A DNA stretch of 64,000 bases. Source: Sipunculus nudus. Its lineage: Eukaryota > Annelida > Sipuncula > Golfingiida > Sipunculidae. The stretch's first letter is position 1. Each line of letters starts with the position of its first letter. The stretch spans positions 20,233,839 through 20,297,838 of the forward strand of contig CM049316.1 of the NCBI GenBank assembly GCA_026874595.1, given 5' to 3'. The notes under the pieces are model-generated. The model saw nothing but the letters and a program-made list of their open reading frames with translations, was not told the origin of the DNA and did no database searches. The translations under genes and the position numbers were made by a program. Shown here piece by piece: positions 46,729 to 59,559 of this stretch.

Positions 46729-47345
46729 ATGAAGCATACGTTATCGCATATACATGTTATTTTTTTGCCATATATAGTTTTATCTGAAGGCTAGTCATTC
46801 CGTTGCTCTCCATGTGCCTGCACACGAGTTGGATTGTCAGTCAGCGTTAACTGCAACAGTCAAAACCTTCCCGAGATCCCTGATATGTGTCAAGATAACG
46901 TTACAGAGTTTATACTCTCTGGAAACAAGATATCCCGGATTAGGAAAAACGCTTCCATAAAGTGTGTTAATCTGATTAAACTGGACCTGCGTTGATCAGA
47001 ATTCCAGATTTTAGAAACTGGAGCATTCCAGGGCTTGTCCCGTTTGCATGTTTTAGATATCAGATACAATTCCACCAGTCGCGGAACGATTATTGTCACA
47101 ACACTTTATCCGTCGCAGATGGTGTAAATTTGAAATGCATATGGCTCGGATCCACATGATGGAAAGAGGTGTTGATAAAATCATTGTAGTTTGCTCGAGG
47201 AGGTTCCAACTGATGGTATGCCGCACACCCTGGTGGATATTCTTCGACGTCATACATACCTTGTATGGCCAAGAGAGGACATGATTGTTCATATCCCTGT
47301 ATTTTGAGCACGTCTGCTGTCAGCGCTTCGATAGGCTTCAGCAAT
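46729..47345 (+). pseudogene. Toll-like receptor pseudogene with internal deletion
   Basis: A fragment homologous to the intact TLR at 53040-55394. From an ATG at 46729 a hydrophobic leader is followed by CSPCAC (LRRNT), DMCQDNVTEFILSGNKISRI and AFQGLSRLHVLDIRYN (LRR1-2). The next residues are already STSRGTIIV, the middle of the TIR domain, so everything from LRR3 through LRRCT, transmembrane segment and TIR boxes 1-2 is gone. Then, shifted by one base, FIRRRWCKFEMHMARIHMME; after a further shift, DGMPHTLVDILRRHTYLVWP and the box-3 region. Defects: in-frame TAG at 46792-46794, TGA at 46993-46995, two frameshifts and the deletion. It points rightward, convergent with the intact gene. Non-functional as a receptor. 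Confidence 0.87.
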
Positions 47346-47349
47346 GATA

Positions 47350-49109
47350 CTTCATTTCAACTTGTGTAAGTCACTATGTGGACCGAGAATATAATTCTAA
47401 TAAGTTACTGTTGTAATGATCAGGTCTTACATCAAACAAACGAGGGGCTCCCAAGCACCGGTCAGGAGGCCAAGAAGAACACAGAGGCTGAAATTCAGAA
47501 CAAATCGATCTGTTTGAGGTCATCATTCGATGAAGTTTAAAGTTTAAACTTTGGACTTTGAAGTTTGTTTTCATAGTACTCTTACACGGGCACATTATGT
47601 TTAATATTTCATCTGTTGTGCTCGTGTCGAGTGAGGTGAGAGAGCAATGCAGGTTTTGTTAAGTGAAATAAATATATACAAGAAATTTGGAGAAAAATGA
47701 TTCCAGTAAAGGTGAGGTGGTTTTCTAATAATCTTTGGTTCTTCGGTCCCGAACTTTAAGTTTAAGCCATCTCTGACAGGTATTGGTTGTGTTTAGGGAA
47801 AGGTGTATTCATAAATAAACGAACCCTTATCCCCACGTGTTTGTTGTAGATTTCAACGGACTAACATCTGTATAGTTTAGTTTTTTCAAGGTTTTATCTC
47901 TGGAGGCGTGTCCATATTAGAATTCATGTTGTTATTGACGGTCGGCATAATAGGGAGTGGTGATTGGCCAGAGGACGGTCAGGACGTATGACGTCAGCAA
48001 ACTAATATAAGTCGTGATGATGGGGATGTTCGAGACATTTGCCCCTATAGCCTGACGATACCTGCAGTCCAGGGGCAGGCCTTCATGTATCAAGAGTCTA
48101 GACAGCTGATATATGATGCCTTTAAGCGTAGCTAGTTGATGTCTGAGGAAGGTCACGGTGATTTCCCTGTAACGGACTTCAGATGGGGTATCGATTGTGC
48201 CGACGGACTGGTTATCTGGCGATTATACCTGTTTTGAGCGCTTCCAGGAACAGACCAAGGACTTTATTTAATCGCGTAATTGAAGAGGCACTGGATATCG
48301 CTATGTTGAAGCATATTCAGCTACCTAGAACTGGATGTTTCCTGGAGACATCAGCTGTGAAAGACATTGATTCTAAGTCCAGATGGAATAGTCTGTGTGT
48401 TTTGCTTGAACTGTACCTCCAGAGGTAAACGAATATACGAAGGACTGTTGGTGTTCGGGGCTCCGTGTAACTGTGAGTGGACTGATTGTATTCTGTACAC
48501 AGCACGAGAGAGCAGAAAGACGACCAGTGCAACATTCTGATGTCACGTGTGACCATGAGAAGTGTAAACAAGTGTATTGTGTCTAAGAATTGGTGCTTAT
48601 TTCCATGAATATTTTTTTTATCCTTCAGAACTTTTCAATCCTGTTGACAGGACTTGTGATAACGGCTTAAGTTTAGGACATACAAGGGAGTTATAACATA
48701 GCCACACCTAGGTGCGAGGATTCCTAAAAGATTTCGCAAGTAACATCGCACCTGCCCTAAACCGGGGACTGCTCACTTCTTATATTGTAACTCCATGGCT
48801 GTATTAAGCACTACCAGTGATTGAAAGCTGAGGAGCGTAATTTAGATGGCCCCTGTAAATACCGGACCGTAGCTCCTCTGAGAGAGTCTCCTTTTCTTGC
48901 ATAACACAAAGGCGATAGTCTGTTAAAAATCGCAATATAACTATCATTATGTGCTTTAAGAAGAATTTCACTATCCTGCAAAATTCAAGTAACATATTGG
49001 TACAGATACAAAGTTAGGGTAAATACTGTGTACATTTTACTCGAATTTATATGGTATAAAAATGTAACACTGCCCTGAGGGAGATAAGTTTAGAAAATGC
49101 CTTAATTAA

Positions 49110-49110
<1 letters not shown>
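47350..49110. other. No gene recognised
   Basis: Unique-looking sequence. Open frames near 48.2-48.5 kb on both strands have no family motif and are not called. Confidence 0.5.

Positions 49111-49120
<10 letters not shown>

Positions 49121-49162
<42 letters not shown>
49121..49162. repeat. (TA)n microsatellite
   Basis: About 21 TA units. Confidence 0.92.
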
Positions 49163-49165
<3 letters not shown>

Positions 49166-49639
49166 TTCATGTGTTTTTGTGTCACTGTGTTCCACTTTAT
49201 ATCAAGGGAAGTACATACACACATCAAAATAAATATTTTGTCAGATGTGGTTTAGACTGATGGGTGCGGCTTTACATTTATATCCGTAGGTCCCCATCTT
49301 TGTTCATCCAACCCTGGATACAACTATTTTATCTCGATGCTATCTTTGCTGAAACTGTTCACATGGTAATCGGCCCATATTCAAGGTCCACATAAAATAT
49401 GGGTAAATTATGACATACATCGGGCATGGTCGTAGTAACCACGGATAGGATCTGTATACATTAATCCCTAAGTGAGAGATCATGCTGTGGCAGCACATAA
49501 ACAACTAGAATATTTTAGCACTTACAAAACAAAACACATATAGGTACCTTCAAATCCCCAAATTGACAGAAAAAATACGCCGTACATATATTTCTAAATC
49601 ATAGAGATAACAAACATATACATAAATAACATACAAGAT

Positions 49640-49930
49640 AAAGCTTAAGGTCGCCATATTTTCAAACTCGTCCCGAATCTTGCTAAAAGTAATTTGAGAG
49701 TCACATTTCTGGAAAAAAATATATACAATTTTTTAAACTTAATCGTGTATACAAGTAATCCCAGAGACGATGAACTGTTATTCAAATGATTTGACCTTTA
49801 AATTAACGGTCAAAGTCACCAGTTTTCAAACTTTTCCGAGACATATGATACATTAAAAGTTATGGGGTAGAAAAAAATAAATATCGCTTGAATGGTCCTG
49901 AAAATCAAGGTGGCGGACCCCCTCCGGTCC
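49640..49930. repeat. Diverged unit(s) of the 2010-2600 repeat family
   Basis: Contains ATTTTCAAACTCGTCCCGA and GATTTGACCTTTAAATTAAC, then TCACCAGTTTTCAAAC and AAAAGTTATGGGGT, in the order of the array at 2010-2600. Ends near GCGGACCCCCTCCGG. Confidence 0.6.
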
Positions 49931-49939
49931 AACCGCCTA

Positions 49940-51655
49940 GGGTAGGACGCAGCGCACATACCTGTATGTTCGACTGTTTGTAATGAATCTCCTCTTGAAC
50001 ATTGTAAAAGTATTTTTAATAAAAATAACGACGTGATCTTCCTTTATCACGAATAAAGAAGAATGAAAGTCTGTGAAAATGAAGTGAAAGCAATTTCAAG
50101 ACTTTGTGTCATGCTTCTTATTTGGACCATTTTATTCAAACATAAGAAAACGCTAATACTCCTGCCAGCAATTTTGATCAAAGAAATAACAATAGACGCG
50201 ATGATAAACCGTTTCAACAATATACGTCACCGATTCTTATTGAAAGAATTTATGAACATATAGGTTAATTAACATCAGCTTAGTATGTATGAAAGCTGAC
50301 ATAGTTTTGTGGCGGCAAAAGGCGGTGTCAAAATACAAAGCACAATCACAGACAGCAATCTAATAATAGGGGCAAGGTATTTAGATCATCAGTATATTTA
50401 TGTGCAGACAGTAAACTACTTCATATGTATAAGAGTGTTTAATAGAAACTATCAAGATGACCATTGATTGTTGTATGGGTTGCTTTTAAATTTGCTATGC
50501 AAATTTACCCAAATTAGGATATGTCGCGAAAGCTACAAGTCACATATTTTCTTATGCGCTTGTGGTTTTTTAGAAGAGTCTGTAACGTTTAAAAGACTGT
50601 TGGGTTGAAGAGGTTGGTGATTGATATACGATAGATTGTTTTATATCACTTTTGGAAAACTGTTACAGAATATATGTATGGTACTTATTTTTTATAGAAT
50701 AGCCTAAATAGCAATAAAAAGCACAAAGACGCAATGTTCGCTCATTTTTACATAATTTTTAAATTAACACAATTAATGTTTTGGATAAACGTGTTTTTAG
50801 AATACAATGGTGTGAGCAGTCTTGCAAAATTAAGACAGAAGATTCCCTTTTATTTAAACAGTTTCTACTTTGACCATTGCTGCTTTCCTGGGTTTCACGA
50901 CTGCGTCTATCACAGTTATAAAAATAATTCGGGGTTTCTTTAATCTTTCAATTATGACGGGGATGTAGCCTTTAGTGATGATGACTGACATTATTATTAT
51001 CATTATATTTTGGCATCATGTTCCCATGTTAAATATGGTGAATAAATGTGTGGAACGTGCTCTCATTCAAATCAAATTGAACAAAAGGTAATAAAATTAT
51101 GATAGAACACATCAAACACGCAACCATCCCTGGCCTGGTCCTTTTTCCCACGAAAAGGTTTGGAATCTGCCCTGTGCGCGTTTGATTGGTTGGCCTGTTC
51201 CAATTAGTGATGTAACCTACGCCTTTTATGGGCAATGTTTTACTCATTATTTAGGGATCGCATAATAGATGTTAAGGCCACCCGTTGGGAGCAAAATAAG
51301 TACTGACGTTTAAATAGATGATATCACAGTTCTGTGGTTTGAGTATTTCGATACACAACATTCACAGGTAAGTACTTGTCTTCTCAAAACCCTTCTCTTT
51401 GTAAAGCCAGCAAGGTCACACATGTAACATGTACATAAGAAAAAATGCTCAAATCTAACTGGACAGATGGTCCGGAATATTGGTGTGCCAATGGTCATGG
51501 GAATTTCTAACTTGTACATTTTAAAATTTTCTTCCGTAATCAAATGCGCGTCTAAATGTGATTTAAAAATTATAAGAATCATGCCATATGTTAGGACCTA
51601 AGATATGATTTGCCATGTATTTACTTTCCCGATTTTATAAGTTTGTTTGCATTAA
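49940..51655. other. No gene recognised
   Basis: AT-rich sequence; short open frames only, none with a recognisable motif. Confidence 0.5.
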
Positions 51656-51659
51656 GGCA

Positions 51660-51662
<3 letters not shown>

Positions 51663-51724
<62 letters not shown>
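51663..51724. repeat. (TA)n microsatellite
   Basis: About 31 TA units without interruption, one of the longest in the window. Confidence 0.92.
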
Positions 51725-51728
<4 letters not shown>

Positions 51729-52398
51729 AGGAGAGATCTAGTTTAATGATATGCCATTAAATGAACGCTAACCGCACCACGGATGGCATAAGTATAATCA
51801 TATTTAACAATTATATGAAGTAGTTGATAATAGTAGTTTACCTCGTTGGGCAAGCCTAAGTAAAAAAAAGTGGTGACACTTACCTTTTAAAAAAATGAAC
51901 TATTAACCACACCACATACAACACATGATATAAGGAGGTGACGTGAGGAGGTGGCATAAGTGAAACCGTGGTGACACTAACTGGAAAACAAATCAACTAT
52001 TTGAACCACACTACACACTGCGCAAGTATTCTCATTCTAGAGAGCATGACCAAAACAGTGATTCCTGGTTACACAAAATGTTTATTCACAAGCCTCAGGT
52101 AACTGAAAAACAATCTATTCAATAAAAATTAATAATTATTATATATGACTCCTTGATTTGTTGTAAATGAAAAGTCACCATTCCGTTAAACTTATTGTAC
52201 GCACAAGATTTAATGCGATCTTAAGGGAAATTGATAATTAAGCATATATTTCATAATAGTCATATTTCATAATACGTATTTATTAATGGTTTGGTCTATA
52301 CGCATATGTCATAAATGTCATAATTACTAAAGAAAAAGCAAGTATGGTGACTAAATAGAAGAAAAACTACTCGATACATATATTTTTTTCTGCAAATA

Positions 52399-52399
<1 letters not shown>

Positions 52400-52433
<34 letters not shown>

Positions 52434-52561
52434 CAGTACATATATATTTATATGTACAATATCAATACATATATAGAGGAACTGAATTTAGATAATTTCT
52501 TCTACTGCGTTGTTTCATATGTTGCACTCAACAGGTCAATTTATATATATTAGGTGCGCCA

Positions 52562-52642
<81 letters not shown>
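52400..52642. repeat. (CA)n, (TA)n and (GA)n microsatellites
   Basis: (CA)n then (TA)n at about 52400-52432; a second (TA)n at 52566-52615 passes into (GA)n at 52616-52642. About 400 nt downstream of the TLR stop codon. Confidence 0.9.
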
Positions 52643-52647
<5 letters not shown>

Positions 52648-53039
52648 CGTATGCTGCTTATTGCATATAGGACTGGAACATGAATACACAGAAAAGCCGC
52701 TTCACTGCCGATTGCCGGTCGACAAGATGGACATAAGTAAAAATGTGGTTCTAACCCAAAATGTGCCATTGAAAATTAAAGAACTTGGTCCTTATATTAT
52801 TATTTCTTAAAAATGTTATGGTAAAAACATATAGCTTTGAATTAAAATATGAGAAGCATCTATTTAAGATAAAAAGTGAAATGTTAAACATTTACACAGT
52901 CATATATGTAACTATACAGTGCGTAAGTGAGAATATAACAAAAGGCAAAATGTATTTCTCCTGCACATAAGGAGTTTTACACCACATCAGGCTGTAGTAC
53001 TTTCGTATAAGGTTATATACACAAGGGGTCTCACATATG

Positions 53040-55394
53040 CTAAGTCTCATTATCATTTCCATTTCTTTTGGCAAGAGCATCTCGCAACCGTGACCAAAAT
53101 GCAGGGACATTGTCGATCATATTTTCCCCAGGCCACACGAGATAGGTGTGACGTCTCATTATGGCCACCAGTGTGCGCGGCATGTCAGCCATAGAAACGT
53201 CCTCGAGCAACACAACAATTAATTTATCTATTCCCCTTTCCATCATGTGGATACGAGCCATGTGCATCTCAAATTTACACCATCCGCTGCAAATAAAATG
53301 TCGCGATAACACAATGATGGTTTTGCGACTGGTTGATATACTTCGAAGAATATTCTCCTCAATCGGCCAGCCAATTTCAAAATCTCTGTGATGAAAACAC
53401 AGTCGAAATGGAGATTCCCCCTCTTCCATATTTGGTATCAGGTGATTTTCAACCCAAGGTAAATCCCTTTCGTTATAAGCAACGAAAGCATCATACTGAA
53501 AAGCACCTTCTTCTTCCAATAATTCAGCATAGAGTTCTCGTCGGATTTTCAGTCGGATGGCAAAGTACTTTATGTCCCATCGGTGACGATATGCAATCAC
53601 AGATATCGTCAAACAAGCAGCAATAAGAACAAGAAAACCTGCGATCACATACAACCATTGCAAACTAATACATTGTTTTTCAAGATGGGGTAAAATATTC
53701 CCATGTAATTCAGAGAAACGGACCTGCTTTCCCTTTAGACTGCAAGTTGTTTCCTCAATATTTGACAGAATACTTTGAAATTTATACAGCCATTTAAGAA
53801 AATGCAAAGAGCGGCATGAACATTCCAAGGGGTTCCCGCTCAAGTCAAGATGAAAACCCCTTCCTAAATTCTCGGGCCTTTCAATTAAAATGCCCAGTTG
53901 TGACATAACGTCTTGTTCCAAGTAGAGTATCCGATTATTTGAAAGATCCAATCTCCATAGATTCGTCAACATGCTAATGTCAGAAGGAATGTCAAGCAGA
54001 TAGTTGTTTCTCAGGACAAGGATTTCCAACTGAAGTGGGACTGAAACATTTAAGACATTAGGCGACACATGAAATATACTGTTGTATGTTAGATCCAAGA
54101 ATTGTAGATTAGGAAAGTGTTGTAAGGTGACCCCTCCTTCGCGTAGGATCTCGCCAAGATTGTTGTGTGCCAAGTTGACTGAAACAATAGCCGTAGCTAG
54201 GTTTTTACCAATCGCATCTTTAGAAATATTGTTTATCCTGTTACCGCTCAAGTCCAAATGAAAGCCAGTCGCTGGATTGCATAGGTCAATCGTGCCTATA
54301 AAGCTCAAAAGTCTATTGTTTGAAAAAGTTATATGAACATTTTGTATGAATTTTCTGTTACATACACAGACACGGCCACTAAATGAACCAAAATTGGCGA
54401 CATTATCGGCATTTAAAAGAGTCAGGTTTGTCGGCCATGGGAGAGGAAAGAAAGTGTTACCATTTTCTGCATTTTCGGCCTGGATAGCACCTTCGTGCTT
54501 TACGGTATTATGCCACCTTCTATTAAAGGTATGACAGAAATCCTGCTTTTCAGATACGTTTGTAGCTAATGGTGGCAAGGAAAACATTACATCTTCGGAG
54601 AATCGATCTTTTCTTCGTTTTGTCACTAAATCCGCTGTTTGTTCGCCTATATCAAGAACTCTTAGATGTCGAAGGCCTAAAATAAACGAGAATATGCAAA
54701 GGTGGTTTCCATGTACGTTAAGTTCTTGTAGGTTTGGCGTATAACTGATGAGGAGGTAAGGGATATATGCGATTCTATTCACACTGAGGTCAAGTATTGT
54801 TAATGATTCAGCCTTGATAGATTGCAGAAACTCAGCCGTAATGTCATTTTCTGAAAAGACCATGCTCCATGCCACTTTTGACAGTCTGAGTTCATTTAAC
54901 TTTACTTTTGGCAGAGAGAACATCATTGATGTTAAACTTCTATATTTGTTTTTTGACAACTGGTCATTAATGGAAATGTTCAAGATTTCTAAATTTCTGA
55001 GTGGCTTCATCAGCTGCGACATGTTCAGTGTTTCAGGCTTGGATCCAAGGTTATTATAACTGAGATCGAGAAAGCGTAGCTGGGAGAGTCCCTCAAAAGC
55101 TCCTTCATCTAGAGTATTGATTCGATTTCTGCACAAGTTTAATTTCTGTAAAACTGAACACCTTATAAAAGTGCAGTTATCAATGTGGGTTATTTGGTTT
55201 TTAGAGAGTATAAATTCCGTCACATTTTCTTGACAGAGATTTGGCACGTCATTCAGTCCCTTGTTTCCACAATCTATTATGATGGAGTCATTTTTTGGTG
55301 TACAGGTACAAGGGGAGCAATTAAGGTTTGCAACACTGGAACATACAGCTAAACTTGATATTAAAAAGACAAGCATTGATGAAATACCCGTCAT
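53040..55394 (-). CDS. Toll-like receptor (single LRRCT, intronless coding region)
   Basis: A 784-aa type I receptor that should sense pathogen or damage signals at a membrane and signal through TIR adaptors such as MyD88. Signal peptide about 1-22 (SSMLVFLISSLAVCSSVA). LRRNT with CSPCTC (Cys26, 29, 31) and Cys42, Cys54. LRRs from about residue 56 to 520, with recognisable repeats such as LRFLDLSYNNL, LTILDLSVNRI, LQFLDLTYNSI and LWRLDLSNNRI, and an irregular insert at about 255-370. LRRCT about 521-575 (Cys525, 527, 551, 575). Transmembrane about 580-602. TIR about 632-776: box 1 YDAFVAY, box 2 LCFHHRDFEIG, box 3 FW. The BB-loop Pro of many TLRs is Ile here, as in Drosophila Toll, which has Val. 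One exon with no internal stop. The start is the first ATG and gives a good signal peptide. A decayed paralogue lies at 46729-47345. Confidence 0.93.
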   Translation of the reverse strand: MTGISSMLVFLISSLAVCSSVANLNCSPCTCTPKNDSIIIDCGNKGLNDVPNLCQENVTEFILSKNQITHIDNCTFIRCSVLQKLNLCRNRINTLDEGAFEGLSQLRFLDLSYNNLGSKPETLNMSQLMKPLRNLEILNISINDQLSKNKYRSLTSMMFSLPKVKLNELRLSKVAWSMVFSENDITAEFLQSIKAESLTILDLSVNRIAYIPYLLISYTPNLQELNVHGNHLCIFSFILGLRHLRVLDIGEQTADLVTKRRKDRFSEDVMFSLPPLATNVSEKQDFCHTFNRRWHNTVKHEGAIQAENAENGNTFFPLPWPTNLTLLNADNVANFGSFSGRVCVCNRKFIQNVHITFSNNRLLSFIGTIDLCNPATGFHLDLSGNRINNISKDAIGKNLATAIVSVNLAHNNLGEILREGGVTLQHFPNLQFLDLTYNSIFHVSPNVLNVSVPLQLEILVLRNNYLLDIPSDISMLTNLWRLDLSNNRILYLEQDVMSQLGILIERPENLGRGFHLDLSGNPLECSCRSLHFLKWLYKFQSILSNIEETTCSLKGKQVRFSELHGNILPHLEKQCISLQWLYVIAGFLVLIAACLTISVIAYRHRWDIKYFAIRLKIRRELYAELLEEEGAFQYDAFVAYNERDLPWVENHLIPNMEEGESPFRLCFHHRDFEIGWPIEENILRSISTSRKTIIVLSRHFICSGWCKFEMHMARIHMMERGIDKLIVVLLEDVSMADMPRTLVAIMRRHTYLVWPGENMIDNVPAFWSRLRDALAKRNGNDNET

Positions 55395-57035
55395 ATTTGG
55401 TTATCGTTCAAGTGGCGATACAAATAGGGTATTTTATTGATGACGCAAAAACCACGACAAAATAAGTCATGTATGTTTCATTACATCTTCTGTCTCTCAG
55501 TTCGATGCTGCTTTTATTGCTGAAATAAATAGAATTAGTGAGATTAATATTACCTTATAAATGTTAGCCGTTGTATTTTATTAATATTTGAATAAAGAAA
55601 ACAATAGAAAAGGTAGAATTAAGAATTAAGAATCTTGAATTAAGCAAATACAGGAAATGCTATAAAAGTTATAATGGGAAGTATATGGAAAGATTGCTAA
55701 CTACTTATAACTTTCGATACGCTATTTTTAATATATTGCAATTTTCAAAGGTGAACGCAGGATAGGCAACTACAAATTCCCCCTTCATGTATTATCAGTC
55801 ATGTATTTTCCTTTACATGTTTTATCCAGTTGTAAGAATTTGATTTTTATTGCTGAGCTAAATAGCATTGGTGAGATCAATACTACGTGGTATTATTAGT
55901 CATTGTGAATGGTAAATTATTTTATCGTCATTATTCTGAACCATAGGTTTATTTTTAACCATTAACATATATAAAAATTGGATGCTATTGTTTATTGATA
56001 TGTACGAGGGGTACACTTCTACATCATTTCGTCCGTAAAAAATGTCCTTAATTTTTTTATTTAAGAAATACTGGACTTACTCTGCCAGATAAATACAATA
56101 TTTTATATTCAGATATTATATTCAAAGTACAAAGAATGCATCCTTTCTACTATTACGTTTATATAGGTATTTTTTTATTATAATCTGGATTTTTATATAT
56201 GAACGCAAAGAAGGTCAAAACAATTCCCCTTTTTTAAAGATAAATTTGAACCAAGAGATATGCCTCACTCAGAGAGCCCAAAACTCCGGGCAGCCCTGAA
56301 TTATCGGATTACAGTTTCATAACCCGGTCACCCGTTTCTGAACAAAATACAAAACGTATCAATAAGACATGAATGGGTTTTCCGAAAAAGTCATGCCAAA
56401 AAAAAAGGCAAGCACTTCATCTTTTTTTTATTTCTATGAGAAGTTAATAAACCCGGCATTCCTGCTGTTAATTGAACTGTCATTTTCCAAAAGCTTACAT
56501 TTTTATTAAAATTATAATAAGAACAAATTTATGTACATAATCATAGTTAACGCCTACCATACCGTTTGAATGCCACCTTCCGTCCGAAACGTTTTCGTGG
56601 CTCACCAAACGGACTAATCCACACGGTTCCCAGAGCAGGAAAACCCCTCACTGAAACAAGAAGCATTTGTGTAAAAATAAAACGAACCTACAGTTATGAC
56701 CCTTCACAATCCGAAAATCTTACATTCCTGCTTATGATGTGAATTTAGGCCATGTGCATTCCAAAAGCAGGGATTTTTGGCCCTAAAACGATATTCATAT
56801 ATTCCATAAATTAAAAGCAGGAAACAGGTAATGATTTCTGTCCTATATATGAAAAGATACACAAATTCTGTGTGAAAAGAGGATTTTGGTTCTGCTGGGG
56901 AGAGAGAGAGAGAGAACTTTCATACACAGACAGTTGATGTTGTTAAGATAATTAATAAATGAAATGATTAATATCACATTTTTTTGCAATTTTGATTTTT
57001 GCCGAGGGTTTATAATTTAGGGTAGTATTGCTTTA
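55395..57035. other. 5' flank of the TLR gene; no gene recognised
   Basis: AT-rich. A non-coding first exon and promoter for the TLR probably lie here or further right, but no convincing TATA/initiator or splice acceptor could be chosen. A GA-rich stretch is at about 56900-56916. Confidence 0.45.
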
Positions 57036-57039
57036 AAAG

Positions 57040-58345
57040 TATTTTCTTAACTGGATATGAAATAACAAGTGGGAAGTAAGGCGCTGGCTATATAGCTTAG
57101 TCTGAGCTGGCTCAGAGAAACCATTATAATCACTTCATTTAATTTATATTGTGGATATTGGAAGTAGGAAGTAGATGGAAGGTATTGGCTATTTGCCTTA
57201 ATCAGCATGACAATCCTTGCATTCTTAGTCTCTGGCTATGTTGGTAGTTTGACTGTTATCGTTTAACAGAACACCAGTTAGGAACAGAATATACAAAAAA
57301 GGTACCATTTGATGGGGTAAATTATTACCTGCCACAGGTCAGATTAATATCAAGAAGAATGTGCAAACTATCATGTGACATATGATTGATAACCTCCAAC
57401 ACGTTGGCCTCCTTGTACGTGAAAAGTACCTGCGAATAACCATTTACTGTCTTGAATAATAACCCCACATATTTTGTTGTCATTCATTCTATAAAACAAA
57501 TATATTTTTCATGTCCATTGTGCCACTGTACCGTATTCTTCCTCATAATTTATCAGTCCGATAGCAGATAAGAAACCACAAGCTGTTTAATGTCCATAAT
57601 AATTATCAGGGCAAATATAAAACATTACTACAAGCAGCACACTTTGGTAATAAAACCACCGTGGTTTGCATGATAATTTGTGCAGTTATATTAAAGAAAA
57701 AGAAATATTTTCCTCTTTAAGAGGAATGTTCAGTGATTTGTATGTTCCTGATGAAACTGCAGTAACTTAGCAGTAGTTTTCAGTATCTATACAAATCACT
57801 TAACAAAGACGAAAATGTATAATTTTTACCATAGTTTAATATGGTATAAAGTTTTGGGATAAAAATGGTTATATTAAATACAGAAAGCTGTGCCTTTATC
57901 ACTATAGGGCAAAGTTGCCACAATCAGCCGTTTCATGTTCTCATTAAAAAGACGTGCTTTAAAATCACGAGTGATCGATTATGTATCAACTGTGCGAAAA
58001 CAGTGAGGTTAGGTTGCTTCAATCAGCTATTGAATTTTTTTTCATATAGGATACTGTTACACTACTTAATGAATACACATTATTGCCAGACCTTAAAATT
58101 AAATGTTCTGAATCAATAGTGTTCGATTCAGAATCAACATGTGTGCGGATACATGTTTGATGTAATTAAAGTAATAAATATTATTTATTAATATGAATAT
58201 CACAAAAATGATTTGGGCTTTACAGTTTTCTACCTGTCTTGCAGAGGGATTCATATTTAAAACTTAATAGTTTGTTTTTTTCTCATCGATTCGCTGAAAG
58301 ATGAACTTGCTTTCCAAATTTTAAAACAATCATAGCCTTATTTGC
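57040..58345. repeat. Segmental duplication, copy 1
   Basis: Shares long non-coding stretches with 59560-62890, including AAAACCACCGTG, GTGATTTGTATGTTCCTGAT, GCAGTAACTTAGCAGTA, GCCACAATCAGCCGTTTCAT, CGAGTGATCGATTATGTATC and CAAAACAATCATAGCCTTAT, in the same order and orientation. Copy 1 is uninterrupted. No conserved open frame was found in the shared parts. Confidence 0.75.
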
Positions 58346-59555
58346 ATTAAATATAATCCATGCACGTCCAATTACTTGCTGTATAGAGTCTAAACGGGTA
58401 TTAGAAGAAGATCCAATGCCAAGAGCCATTTGTAAGTGATACTATTACTGACCTGAAGGAATTAAACATAATGCCCAAGAAGAGTAAAGTGTCCATGTTA
58501 TCGTACCTCCTGCTTGTCTTAATATATTTAGCTGTTTGTAGATGATGTATTCAATTTATGGGAAAAACACCCCGATCCGTAAACTACTTAAGGAGGGGTT
58601 ACAATGGTTTCCGGTAGCAACAGTTAGCAATCGGATTAATCTGCGTAAATATAATCAACTGAGCGTAAAGTTTTTATTGCAACTTAGTGTAAAGTCAGAA
58701 ACATTTAATCTTCTGGTCCATCACATCTGTTTTAAATTACACAGACAGGTATTGTGGCTGGCACAATCCGATAGTCTCTGTGTCATGTGCATGAGCAGCC
58801 ACTGAGAGACTTCACTTAAAGGCAAGTTGGAGGAAAGTCACATGAAAATGTGGACGTTAATATATAGTTATTTGTTAAGAATATTGATTCTTCAGTCTTT
58901 TGCTAAATTTAAGCACATGTGGGTGTGATGGGTAAGTTTTATGCGACATGCCCCTGGAAGACAGATGATGCTTTGGTGTTTGATTTTGATATCGAATATT
59001 AAGAAAGATACAGTATCATTATAACGTTTCTACGCCATTAAATCGTAGCATTATGATATCAGAAGTGACGATTTATACCATATTGGTGTCCGATATGAAG
59101 ATCCCGACATTATGGCTCGGAAGTGTAGAGCCTGATATTTTGGAGTTCTTATACTTTTCAGTCACGATTCAAAACATCATTAAATAGTGCTCGAGTGAGG
59201 TATTACCTGTAAATCGACGATGCCGTCTATAAACCATGTTACTATATATTAATCTCTTTATGTTACGTAGTCCTAACCTGTATATGCCCAACTGGCTTCG
59301 CCAACGACTGACGATTAGTTTTATTATTAGGCCAACATTTCAAGAAAGAAAAAAGAAACGTTTACCCTGAAACAAATTCCGAAAATGTGTTTGTTAAACT
59401 ATAACTTTTGTATTACCAGATATCTGTTGTATGTATTATATACGTGAAATTATATTTTAGCGAATGACAGACAAATTTGTAATTGGGCATGTGATAAAAC
59501 TGCTAGTTATATATTAGGTTCTGGCTTTCTTACAATATGAGAGCCTTAAGATCAC
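58346..59555. other. Spacer between the duplicated segments; no gene recognised
   Basis: Unique-looking sequence. An 87-codon open frame at 58542-58805 (+) has no recognisable motif and is not called. Confidence 0.5.
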
Positions 59556-59559
59556 TCCC

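Noticed and set aside
48183-48571. Overlapping frames of about 80 codons on both strands
   Set aside because: No family motif; mutual shadows.
57865-58119. 84-codon frame on the plus strand in duplicated copy 1
   Set aside because: The homologous segment at 62.45-62.68 kb does not keep the frame.
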